Assembly (NCBI RefSeq): GCF_947503415.1
Contig: NZ_CANNDS010000001.1
Span: 2,142,501-2,206,500, forward strand
DNA: 64,000 nt
Direction of reading: 5' to 3'
Source of the DNA: an uncultured Tateyamaria sp.
GTDB lineage: Bacteria; Pseudomonadota; Alphaproteobacteria; Rhodobacterales; Rhodobacteraceae
Part shown: positions 56,858 to 64,000 of the stretch, one piece after another
Position numbering within the stretch: position 1 is the first letter of the stretch
Layout: the number at the start of each line of letters is the position of its first letter
The notes under the pieces: model-generated
Database searches by the model: none
What the model was told of the DNA's origin: nothing
The model's input: the letters and a program-made list of their open reading frames with translations, nothing else
Program-made: the position numbers and the translations under genes

Positions 56858-57589
56858 ATGACCGACACAAGCGAACCACGCAAATCGACCCTGATGCGGA
56901 ACCTGCCGCTGATCGGTATCCTGATCATTGCGGCCATCGGCGCATTTACCTTGCGCGACTATCTCAGCTTTCAAACGCTTGCAGACAACCGTGAGGCGTT
57001 GATTGCGTTTCGCGACGCCAACTATCTGCTGACGGCGCTGGTCTTTGTGGCGATCTATGTGCTGATTGTGGGCTTTTCGCTGCCGGGGGCCAGCATTGCC
57101 ACACTGACAGGGGGCTTTCTGTTCGGGACCATCTTCGGGTCGCTGTTCGCGGTGACCGCTGCCACCATCGGCGCCGCCATCATCTTCCTGGCGGCCCGCC
57201 ACGGTTTTGGTGAGACGCTGGGCCAGAAGATGGAAGCGTCCAAGGGAACCATCAAGAAGATCAAGGACGGCATCGATGAAAACCAGTGGTCCATGCTGTT
57301 CGTCATCCGCCTTGTCCCTGCCGTACCCTTCTTTGTCGCCAACCTGATCCCGGCCTTCATGCAGGTGCCGCTGCACCGCTACGTTATCTCCACGTTCTTC
57401 GGCATCATCCCCGGCTCTGTTGTCTTCAATTCGGTTGGTGCCGGTCTGGGCGAGGTGTTTGCCCGCGGTGAGACGCCGAACCTTGGCATCATTTTTGAGC
57501 CGCACATCCTGCTTCCAATCCTTGGTCTGGCCGCGCTGTCGCTTCTGCCGGTGGTGGTCAAGGCTGTGACGGGCAAGAAAGGTCTCTGA
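56858..57589 (+). CDS. TVP38/TMEM64-family membrane protein
   Basis: 243 residues, about six hydrophobic segments, VTT/DedA-like. The family core is visible: PGASIATLTGGFLFGTIFGS, then the reentrant region FLAARHGFGETLGQK, and RLVPAVPFFVANLIPAFMQV. Proteins of this superfamily affect membrane lipid distribution. ATG 56858 is chosen since it yields the usual short polar N-terminus. The flavoprotein gene begins 5 bp after its stop; the two are probably one transcription unit. Confidence 0.92.
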   Translation: MTDTSEPRKSTLMRNLPLIGILIIAAIGAFTLRDYLSFQTLADNREALIAFRDANYLLTALVFVAIYVLIVGFSLPGASIATLTGGFLFGTIFGSLFAVTAATIGAAIIFLAARHGFGETLGQKMEASKGTIKKIKDGIDENQWSMLFVIRLVPAVPFFVANLIPAFMQVPLHRYVISTFFGIIPGSVVFNSVGAGLGEVFARGETPNLGIIFEPHILLPILGLAALSLLPVVVKAVTGKKGL

Positions 57590-57594
57590 CTCCA

Positions 57595-59013
57595 ATGAAA
57601 CGTATCAAGACCGATATCCTGGTCATCGGGGCCGGGTCTGGTGGCCTGTCTGTGGCCGCCGGGGCCGTTCAGATGGGGGCCAAGGTGGTCCTGCTGGAAG
57701 GCCACAAGATGGGTGGCGACTGCCTGAACTATGGCTGCGTGCCATCCAAGGCTCTGATCGCCAGCGGCAAGATGGCGTACGGCCAAGCGCATAGCGCGGC
57801 TTACGGGGTGTCCAACACCGAGCCAAAGATCGATTACGCCGCAGCCAAAGATCATGTGCACGAGGTGATCGCTCAGATCGAACCTGTCGACAGCCAAGAG
57901 CGGTTTGAAGGTCTGGGCGTGCATGTCATTCGCGCGTTTGGCGAGTTTATTTCGGACACCGAGGTTCAGGCAGGCGATACCGTCATCACTGCGCGCAGGA
58001 TCGTGATTGCAACGGGGTCGAGCCCGTTGGTCCCTCCGATCGATGGCATTGATACCGTGCCTTACCTGACAAATGAAAACCTGTGGGAGTTGCGAGAGCG
58101 CCCCGATCACCTGCTGATCATCGGCGGTGGACCCATCGGAATGGAAATGGCGCAGGCGCATCGGCGGCTCGGGTCGAAAGTGACCGTGATCGAAGGCGAC
58201 AAGGCGCTGGGCAAGGACGACCCCGAAATGGCGGCGGTGGTGTTGACCAACTTGCGCGCAGAGGGCGTTGAGATTGCAGAAGACGCGCTGGCCGAGAAGA
58301 TCGAGGGCGGCGAGGGCACTATCACCGTGCACACCAAAGATGGGCGGAGCTTCACCGGTTCGCACCTGCTTGTGGCCGTTGGCAGAAAGACAAACACCGA
58401 CAAGTTGAACCTTGAAGCTGCGGGCATCGAGACGACGAAAAAGGGCGTAAAAGTCGATGACAGCCTGCGCACGACCAATCGCCGGGTATATGCGGTGGGC
58501 GATGCCGCCGGTGGCCTGCAATTCACCCATGTGGCGGGCTATCACGCCGGGGTCATCATCCGGTCCCTGCTGTTCGCACTGCCGTCCAAGACCAAGACGG
58601 CGCATATTCCATGGGCCATCTATACGGATCCGGAATTGGCTCAGGTGGGCCTGACCGAGGCGCAGGCCAAGGACACCCACGGCGACAAATTGGAGGTCGT
58701 GCGCTTCCACTTCAATCACAACGACCGTGCCATTGCTGAACGCAAGACCGACGGCCTGATCAAGGTGATGGTGGTCAAGGGGCGCCCGGTGGGCGCGTCG
58801 ATCGCCGGTCATCAGGCGGGCGAGCTGATCAATCTGTGGTCTCTTGTCATCGCGAACAATATGAAGATGAGTCAGGTTGCCGCCATGGTTTCACCCTATC
58901 CGACCATAGGAGAGGTCAACAAACGTGCCGCAGGTGCCTATTTCAGTCCGCGCCTTTTTGAAAGCGCTATGGTCAAGCGGGTGGTAGGGCTTGTGCAACG
59001 CCTTGTTCCTTGA
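57595..59013 (+). CDS. Dihydrolipoamide-dehydrogenase-like flavoprotein (mercuric-reductase-like group)
   Basis: 472 residues, class I pyridine nucleotide-disulfide oxidoreductase. FAD site IGAGSGGLSVAAGA at about residue 15-28, redox-active disulfide CLNYGCVPSK with C43 and C48, NAD(P) site IIGGGPIGMEMAQA, second FAD motif RRVYAVGDAAGG. The C-terminal YPTIGEVNKRAAGAYFSPRL lacks the His-Glu pair that helps lipoamide catalysis, so true lipoamide dehydrogenase or glutathione reductase activity is unlikely. No MerR, MerT or heavy-metal genes are present. Coupled with the TVP38 gene; the two are found fused or adjacent in other bacteria. Confidence 0.88.
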   Translation: MKRIKTDILVIGAGSGGLSVAAGAVQMGAKVVLLEGHKMGGDCLNYGCVPSKALIASGKMAYGQAHSAAYGVSNTEPKIDYAAAKDHVHEVIAQIEPVDSQERFEGLGVHVIRAFGEFISDTEVQAGDTVITARRIVIATGSSPLVPPIDGIDTVPYLTNENLWELRERPDHLLIIGGGPIGMEMAQAHRRLGSKVTVIEGDKALGKDDPEMAAVVLTNLRAEGVEIAEDALAEKIEGGEGTITVHTKDGRSFTGSHLLVAVGRKTNTDKLNLEAAGIETTKKGVKVDDSLRTTNRRVYAVGDAAGGLQFTHVAGYHAGVIIRSLLFALPSKTKTAHIPWAIYTDPELAQVGLTEAQAKDTHGDKLEVVRFHFNHNDRAIAERKTDGLIKVMVVKGRPVGASIAGHQAGELINLWSLVIANNMKMSQVAAMVSPYPTIGEVNKRAAGAYFSPRLFESAMVKRVVGLVQRLVP

Positions 59014-59025
59014 CCACATAGTAAG

Positions 59026-60408
59026 ATGATGAACTCACTCTCCGGCCGTTTCCTGATCCTGACCACGATCTTCGTGATGTTGGCAGAGATTCTGATTTTC
59101 GTGCCGTCCATCGCGCGTTTCCGCGAGGAATACCTGCAGAACCGATTGGAGCGGGCGCAAATCGCGTCGCTTGCTTTGCTCGCGGATGACATGATCGACA
59201 GTGAACTTGAGGAAGAGCTGCTGGAAAACGCAGGCGTCTTCAACGTTGTGCTGCGCCGCGATGAGGTTCGGCAGCTGATGCTCGCATCCCCCATGCCGCA
59301 GCCGATTGACGGCACATTCGACCTGCGTGAGGGGACAGCACCCGTTCTGATCCGCGATGCACTGATGCGCATCGTGCAGACGGAAAATCAGGTGATCCGA
59401 GTGATCGGTGCCCCAACGCGGGAAGCGGGGCTGCTTATCGAAGTCACGATGGAAACAGCGCCCTTGCGGGCCGCGATGATCGACTACGGCATCCGCATCC
59501 TTGTCCTGTCCGCCGTAATTTCGATTGTGACGGCGTTTTTACTGTTTATTGCGGTGCGGGCCATTTTGGTGAAGCCGATACGGGGTGTTGTCGGGCATAT
59601 GCAGCGCTATGCCGCGGCTCCCGAGGATGCGCGCCGCATCATCACGCCAAATGCCGGTGTGACCGAACTGCGCGAGGCCGAGGAGGCACTGCGCAGCCTG
59701 CAAACGGAACTCATCTCCGCGCTGCGTCAAAAGGATCGGCTGGCTCAACTGGGTGGCGCCGTATCAAAGATCAGCCACGATCTGCGCAACATTCTGACAT
59801 CCGCTCAGCTCTTCACGGACCGGATCGAAACCTCCGAGGACCCACTTGTCCGTCGGATGGCCCCCAAGCTGGTCGGGTCCATCACACGTGCCGTGAACCT
59901 CTGCGAAAGCACGCTTGCCTTTGGCAAGGCGGAGGAGCCAAGCCCGTCGCTGATGATCTTTACGCTGGACGATCTGGTGTCTGACGTCCTGGACAGCGAA
60001 CGCCTGGCCGTGGGCGATCACGACCTGTCCCTCAGCGAGAACATCCCCCCGCTCTTTTCGTTGCGCGCCGATCCTGAGCAACTGTTTCGTGTCGTGTCGA
60101 ACCTTGTGCGCAACGCCCGGCAGGCCATTATCGCCACGGGCAATCCGGGCGAGATCAACGTGTCCGCATATGAAGATGCCGACAATTGGTGGATCGAGAT
60201 TGCCGATACTGGTCCAGGCCTACCGCCCAAGGCGCAAGAGCATCTGTTTCAGCCATTTCAGGGCGGTGTGGCAAAGGGCGGTACCGGTCTGGGCCTTGCC
60301 ATCGCATCAGAGCTTATCCGCGGCCATGGCGGCGCGTTGGAGCTGGACCGGACGGGCCCAAAGGGAACGGTGTTTTCGATCCGTTTGCCGAAAGGGGATG
60401 AGATTTGA
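59026..60408 (+). CDS. Sensor histidine kinase
   Basis: 460 residues. One N-terminal helix, a periplasmic domain of about 130 residues, a second helix (LVLSAVISIVTAFLLFIAVR), a HAMP-like stretch, the H-box KISHDLRNILTSAQLF with H251, N-box NLVRNARQAI, G1 IADTGPGLPPKA and G2 GGTGLGLAIASEL. The kinase seems complete. No response regulator gene is adjacent, so the partner is elsewhere or is the reverse-strand regulator at 61628. It follows the flavoprotein by 12 bp and may be in its operon. Confidence 0.92.
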   Translation: MMNSLSGRFLILTTIFVMLAEILIFVPSIARFREEYLQNRLERAQIASLALLADDMIDSELEEELLENAGVFNVVLRRDEVRQLMLASPMPQPIDGTFDLREGTAPVLIRDALMRIVQTENQVIRVIGAPTREAGLLIEVTMETAPLRAAMIDYGIRILVLSAVISIVTAFLLFIAVRAILVKPIRGVVGHMQRYAAAPEDARRIITPNAGVTELREAEEALRSLQTELISALRQKDRLAQLGGAVSKISHDLRNILTSAQLFTDRIETSEDPLVRRMAPKLVGSITRAVNLCESTLAFGKAEEPSPSLMIFTLDDLVSDVLDSERLAVGDHDLSLSENIPPLFSLRADPEQLFRVVSNLVRNARQAIIATGNPGEINVSAYEDADNWWIEIADTGPGLPPKAQEHLFQPFQGGVAKGGTGLGLAIASELIRGHGGALELDRTGPKGTVFSIRLPKGDEI

Positions 60409-60438
60409 TCCCGGCATCGCTTTTGCCGCGATAAGCCC

Positions 60439-60467
60439 TTGCAAACCTGCGGCGGCGGGACTAAACC
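60439..60467 (+). promoter_or_regulatory. Promoter of tRNA-Arg
   Basis: TTGCAA at 60439-60444, a 17-bp spacer and TAAACC at 60462-60467, putting the expected start a few bases before the tRNA. Confidence 0.55.
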
Positions 60468-60477
60468 GCCCGCCAGT

Positions 60478-60554
60478 GGACCGATAGCTCAGCTGGATAG
60501 AGTACCTGACTACGAATCAGGGGGTCGGGGGTTCGAATCCTCCTCGGTCCGCCA
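60478..60554 (+). tRNA. tRNA-Arg (anticodon ACG)
   Basis: 77 nt including encoded CCA. Acceptor stem GGACCGA / TCGGTCC with discriminator G, D arm TAGCTCAGCTGGATAGAG, anticodon stem CCTGA / TCAGG around CTACGAA (anticodon ACG), T arm GGGGGTTCGAATCCTCC. All arms pair well. The A34 is normally deaminated to inosine, allowing CGU/CGC/CGA reading. Confidence 0.97.
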
Positions 60555-60674
60555 TTTCTTTTTTGTTAAGCGACGCATAGTCCTTCCTTGTGAGACAGAA
60601 CCTTCCCTTTTCCGACGCATGGTCTTGCCTTCGATCTTTGTGGACTGACGTATCATCCTTGCTCTTCAAAAACT

Positions 60675-60715
60675 GGTTTTGAGCGAAGCCCTTCAGGGCG
60701 CTCGTCTCAAAAACC
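60675..60715. repeat. Imperfect hairpin downstream of tRNA-Arg
   Basis: GGTTTTGAGCGA pairs imperfectly with TCGTCTCAAAAACC, enclosing GCCC-TTCA-GGGC. It is the first of three hairpins in 170 bp. Confidence 0.6.
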
Positions 60716-60744
60716 TGTTCCTGGCGGGGCTTGGGGGTAGCAAG

Positions 60745-60818
60745 TGCAACACAATTCGACAGGGCTGGTGCGGCCCGTAGGCGATGCAGAGGACACGGCG
60801 CTGTCTAATTGTGTTGCA
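60745..60818. repeat. 18-nt inverted repeat, one mismatch
   Basis: TGCAACACAATTCGACAG (60745-60762) faces CTGTCTAATTGTGTTGCA (60801-60818), 17 of 18 positions pairing, with 38 nt between. Followed by GGGGAC-GAA-GTCCCC (60826-60840). It may be an RNA hairpin or the ends of a tiny mobile element. Confidence 0.7.
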
Positions 60819-60957
60819 GGTGCGTGGGGACGAAGTCCCCTAGCATTTCTTCAAAGAAGGGCGGAAAGCGGACCTTCGCTTCAGAAGCAAACCACTGTTG
60901 TCTACAGACCAAAGCCGTCAACGAGTTCCGACCAGCAAAGCGTTCGTTGGATACATC

Positions 60958-61455
60958 CTAGGATTGATGATATGAGACAAAAAAGAAAATCAAAAAGCAG
61001 AGCCATGCGAACGGCCGGACGATCCGTTTAGTTTCAGCTTCCTGGAGGCCAAGATATATTCCGCTAGCTTTTCGATATTCCCGATTGAAATTCTCGGACC
61101 ATCCGTCTGGGAGAACAACCTCAAACGTCTTCTTTACGATCAACGGATTCTTTCATGTGCCGCAGTGATCTGTATCAATCATGGACACCATTTGGTCCGA
61201 CTCTGCGGGAAGCTCCATTAGCTTCCTTGCCTGGGAGTCCACCAAGTCTATCGAAAGCTTGTGAAGTCCATAAAAGTTTCCCGGTAATTTTGTGAACCTT
61301 ATGGCCGCCTCGAACTGCAATACATGCGCAGGCCAATCGCGGATCAAAACTACAGATCGGCTAATTGTGCGAGTGCCGGCGGGTTCGCCCGGTTCTTCCC
61401 AGCTCTCGGTGAGTCGTTTCAGTAAGCCGCCATCGGGAACAACCCTCCGATATTG
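60958..61455 (-). pseudogene. Probable gene relic interrupted by an in-frame TGA
   Basis: On the reverse strand one frame is open from 61455 to 60958 except for a TGA at 61153-61155. The two parts read RDWPAHVLQFEAAIRFTKLP ... DTDHCGT-stop-KNP ... VKKTFEVVLPDGWSENFNRE and end with a hydrophobic RPFAWLCFLIFFFVSYHQS. No ATG start lies upstream. The family is unknown. Continuity of frame across the stop suggests a broken gene; chance is also possible. Confidence 0.4.
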
Positions 61456-61627
61456 CTAATCAACGGTTCAGGGGCCTACGAACGGCCCTGAACTCAGCCC
61501 CCGGAAAATCTCCGGTCGGGTGGTCCGACCACAGGAAGCAGGTCAGTGTCAGCTGCCTCTCTTCCAGTTTGCAGTATGAAGCGTCTGGCCAATCTAAGTG
61601 ATCACTTACTTAGCCGAAGTCGCCGAG

Positions 61628-62326
61628 CTAAACGAAACGGTATCCGATGCCGCGGACGGTCTTTATGATCTCCGGTTTTTTCGGGTTTTTCTCTATCTTG
61701 TTCCGCAATCGTGAGATGCGCAGGTCTATCGAGCGGTCGAAAGGCTCCCAGCCTCGATTATGCGCGAGCTCAAGCAGTTGGTCACGACTGAGCACGCGCC
61801 CACGATTTGAGGTAAAGGTCTTTAACAGAGCGAACTCCATGGACGTGATTGGAATTTCTTCATTGTCTTCGCTGAACAGCCGCGCTGAATGCATATCAAG
61901 CGTACAATGACCAAAGGGGACCAAGCCCTGGTTATCGTTGATGGCTGTGGTGTTGGCAGGTTCTGTACGACGCAGAACGCTTTTAACCCTCGCCTCCAGT
62001 TCCCTCAGATCGACGGGCTTTCCGATATAGTCGTCAGCGCCAAGCTCAAGTCCGACGACTCGATCCACGATAGACGAAGCGGCAGTGAGCATTATGACCG
62101 GGATGCGACTTTCAGCACGCAAATTGGTAAGGGCGGTGATACCGCTTTCGCGCGGCATGCGTACGTCAAGAATGATCAACTCGGGAGAGGTCCTGCCGAG
62201 CGCCGCGCGCAAGCCCTCCGCATCCGGAACACCTTCGACCCGATATCCCCGCTCCCCAAGATAGTCGATCACCATCTCGCGCAGGTCTTCTTCGTCATCA
62301 CAAATGAGGATGTATGGCATTGACAT
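61628..62326 (-). CDS. OmpR/PhoB-family response regulator
   Basis: 232 residues. Receiver domain with acidic pair DDEED (residues 10-14), phosphorylation site D54 in LIILDVRMPRES, Thr/Ala switch in VIMLTAASS and Lys in DDYIGKPVDL. The C-terminal winged helix shows ITSMEFALLKTFTSNRGRVL and DRSIDLRISRLRNKIEKNP, typical of OmpR-type DNA binding. ATG 62326 lies 8 bp after the kinase stop, so the pair is one transcription unit. Confidence 0.94.
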   Translation of the reverse strand: MSMPYILICDDEEDLREMVIDYLGERGYRVEGVPDAEGLRAALGRTSPELIILDVRMPRESGITALTNLRAESRIPVIMLTAASSIVDRVVGLELGADDYIGKPVDLRELEARVKSVLRRTEPANTTAINDNQGLVPFGHCTLDMHSARLFSEDNEEIPITSMEFALLKTFTSNRGRVLSRDQLLELAHNRGWEPFDRSIDLRISRLRNKIEKNPKKPEIIKTVRGIGYRFV

Positions 62327-62334
62327 TCGCTTGC

Positions 62335-64000
62335 CTAAGCCTCCTGTCTGCAAGGCAATTTCACCTGAAAGGTCGCACCACCTTCCGGCGGTGATGCGAC
62401 CGTCAGTTGTCCGCCATGTGACGACACGATGCGGTCGGCGAACGCCAAACCAATCCCGGTCCCCATGCCAACTTCTTTCGTTGTAAAAAAGGGTTCAAAA
62501 ATTCGCCCCATAGCTTCGGGCGGAATTCCGGGGCCATTGTCTGAAACCTCAACAACAACACGGGATCCTTCCACATCCCAACAGGTTCGGATCATCAATT
62601 CTCCGCGTTTATTGTGTCGCTTCAGGGCTTGCTGGGCATTGACCATCAAATTCATAAAGACTTGGCCCAGTTGATCGGCGTCGACCTCTATCAGGGGGAG
62701 GTCTGGCTGCAAATCGAGGAAGATTTGTATGCCGTCTTTGGAAAAGCTGTGACTGACCAAATCGGTGGTTTCCGACAACAGATCATTCAGTTGGCAGGGT
62801 GCGACCATGGTATGGCGTTGGCGTGCCATCGCTAGAAACGTATCTACGATCCGAATGCATCGGTCAGCTGCCGAAGAGATCCGTTTGATCCGCGTTAGCG
62901 TTTTCGGATTCGCCGTGCTCTCCTGAAGCATCAACGCGCAACCGGAAATGATCGATAGAGGGTTGTTCAGTTCATGTGAAACACCTGCCAAGAGTTCCCC
63001 AAGCGCCGACAGCTTTTCAGTCTGATGCGCATACTCTCTCTGGCGTTCCAGCTCTTTCTGCATGGCAAGCTGTTCGGTGATGTCACGCGTCGAAGACACG
63101 ATGACCTGTTCGCCGCTGAACTCGGTCACCCGGGCTGATGTCAGGCCGTCCATTGTGGTGCCATCGCCACGGCGGAATTTTACTGGATAGTCGTTCAACT
63201 TGCCGGTGGGTAAAAGTGCTTCGAGATACCGCGTCCGGGCGTCGGGCTCGAGAAAGAAGGACGACGCTTTTGTAACGGGGCCAAACCGCTCGCGCGATGC
63301 GGGCGCGGAGTAGAGGATATGCCCATCCGAAACGCGGGTCACGAGGAATGTCGTGGGGCTTGCCTCAACGATCTTGCGAACCAGCGCATCAGCATCCCTT
63401 TCCCGTTCTTCGGCGCGCTCTCGTTCGGTGATATCAACCGCTGTCGCAAGGACACCGCCGAACTGCGTGACAAAGGTCGAAATCTGGACTGTGCGGTCAG
63501 CTGCCTTGGTGATCATGTATTGTTGCGGGCCAGCGTGCATCGACACGACAGCATCGGCAGCAGCAGTGGCCACGGTTTGACCATCACCCAAATCGAACAG
63601 CCCCACCTGTGCCATCTGCTTGTTGGCCTCGAGGATCGAACGCCCCTTTCCGACGGTCCAGGCCAGATCGCGCCAAGCCGCGTTGCACATTTGCACGCGT
63701 AGGGTCGCGTCCCACAGGATCATGCCCATGTCGACAGACCCGAACGCCGCCGACAGCAATTCAAGCGTACGGCGCTCGTTCACCACGCCCCGGTGCTGAT
63801 CCCGGAACGTGACAAGATACCCGCCATCTGCGGTTGGACTGGATGTTGCGCTCAGCATATGCCCGCTCGCAAGTTCGACATCTGCGTCCTGCACGAAAGA
63901 CTTGACGGCGGTTTCATAATTCTTTGCAAGACTTTCAATGCTGACAGAAGGGGGGAAGACGATCTGGCCACCCCGGATCAGATGTTCAGCAACCTGAGTT
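62335..64000 (-). CDS. PAS-domain sensor histidine kinase (5' end outside window)
   Basis: About 555 residues visible; the frame stays open to the right edge, so the N-terminus is missing. Near the edge GGQIVFPPSVSIESLAKNYE is readable. It has two or three PAS regions (the second and third around NAAWRDLAWTVGKGRSILEA and VTRVSDGHILYSAPASRERF), then H-box GVSHELNNPLSIISG, N-box VFMNLMVNAQQAL, G1 VSDNGPGIPPEA and G2 GMGTGIGLAFADR. No membrane helix in the visible part, so probably cytoplasmic sensing. Partner of the regulator downstream. Confidence 0.93.
   Translation of the reverse strand, partial: TQVAEHLIRGGQIVFPPSVSIESLAKNYETAVKSFVQDADVELASGHMLSATSSPTADGGYLVTFRDQHRGVVNERRTLELLSAAFGSVDMGMILWDATLRVQMCNAAWRDLAWTVGKGRSILEANKQMAQVGLFDLGDGQTVATAAADAVVSMHAGPQQYMITKAADRTVQISTFVTQFGGVLATAVDITERERAEERERDADALVRKIVEASPTTFLVTRVSDGHILYSAPASRERFGPVTKASSFFLEPDARTRYLEALLPTGKLNDYPVKFRRGDGTTMDGLTSARVTEFSGEQVIVSSTRDITEQLAMQKELERQREYAHQTEKLSALGELLAGVSHELNNPLSIISGCALMLQESTANPKTLTRIKRISSAADRCIRIVDTFLAMARQRHTMVAPCQLNDLLSETTDLVSHSFSKDGIQIFLDLQPDLPLIEVDADQLGQVFMNLMVNAQQALKRHNKRGELMIRTCWDVEGSRVVVEVSDNGPGIPPEAMGRIFEPFFTTKEVGMGTGIGLAFADRIVSSHGGQLTVASPPEGGATFQVKLPCRQEA

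Larger units (their letters stand above)
60555..61627. other. 1.07-kb non-coding stretch after the tRNA
   Basis: No intact gene is supported. It contains a set of hairpins at 60675-60840 and one at 61466-61493 (GTTCAGGG-G-CC with GGCCCTGAAC), the small stem GGTCGG/CCGACC (61514-61530), and a probable reverse-strand gene relic (60958-61455). Base composition is lower in GC than the neighbours. No integrase and no repeat of the tRNA 3' end was found. Confidence 0.6.

Noticed and set aside
57595-59013. Mercuric reductase (merA)
   Set aside because: No N-terminal heavy-metal domain, no C-terminal vicinal cysteines and no mer genes nearby.
61153-61155. TGA read as selenocysteine
   Set aside because: No SECIS-like hairpin directly after it and no selenoprotein family match; decay is simpler.
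60478-61627. Integrated island or prophage at tRNA-Arg
   Set aside because: No integrase and no second copy of the tRNA 3' end in the window.

Overview
The window (64 kb, high GC) comes from the chromosome of an alphaproteobacterium, most likely a marine Roseobacter-clade member of the Rhodobacteraceae. The reasons are the rpoC / str / S10 / spc / alpha ribosomal order, a bztABCD-type amino acid transporter, a phasin, an ATP12 chaperone gene, the rpmH-rnpA-yidD / yidC-MOSC-engB-argB block, and the character of the protein sequences. This is judged from sequence features recognised by eye; no database search was run.

Region 1 (1-4067): the 3' end of rpoC with a strong terminator, then an MFS exporter, an EamA permease and a putative rhamnosyltransferase, followed by the promoter of the str operon.

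Region 2 (4068-35830): the ribosomal supercluster. It is cut into separate blocks: rpsL-rpsG-fusA-tuf-rpsJ-rplC-rplD-rplW; rplB-rpsS-rplV-rpsC-rplP; rpmC through rpmD; rplO-secY-adk-hydrolase; rpsM-rpsK-rpoA-rplQ. Three insertions of 3.3-5.1 kb separate blocks that are contiguous in the classical order. Each break follows an intrinsic terminator, and the rpmC, rplO and rpsM blocks restart from recognisable TTGnnn-17-TATnnn promoters. The inserts carry a phasin plus a decayed phasin copy, a QueC-like PP-loop enzyme, a delta-class carbonic anhydrase, a 2OG-oxygenase-like protein, an RTX-repeat protein, a VWA protein, small unknown proteins and a 130-nt strongly folded element that may be an RNA.

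Region 3 (35877-41388): tight forward operon degP-like / rarA / crcB / rluC / HAD phosphatase / ATP12 chaperone. Region 4 (41595-46136): bztABCD, an ABC uptake system for acidic and amide amino acids, with a 12-bp hairpin after the binding-protein gene. Region 5 (46289-56539, almost all reverse): SixA-type phosphatase, 4Fe-4S ferredoxin-like protein, sterol-desaturase family enzyme, argB, engB, MOSC protein, yidC, an EAL phosphodiesterase, ttcA, a DUF3833 lipoprotein (forward), yidD, rnpA, rpmH. Region 6 (56858-64000): TVP38 membrane protein with a dihydrolipoamide-dehydrogenase-like flavoprotein, a histidine kinase, tRNA-Arg(ACG), about 1 kb of hairpin-rich non-coding DNA with a probable gene relic, then a response regulator and a PAS-containing sensor kinase cut by the window edge.

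Repeats: three copies of a palindrome with core GATTTTTCGTACGAAAAATC lie between neighbouring co-directional genes (tuf/rpsJ, rpoA/rplQ, argB/engB). A second family of GC-rich palindromes (GGCGGGGTGAACCCCGCC type) is scattered around the insertion points. No transposase, CRISPR array, rRNA or prophage genes were seen.
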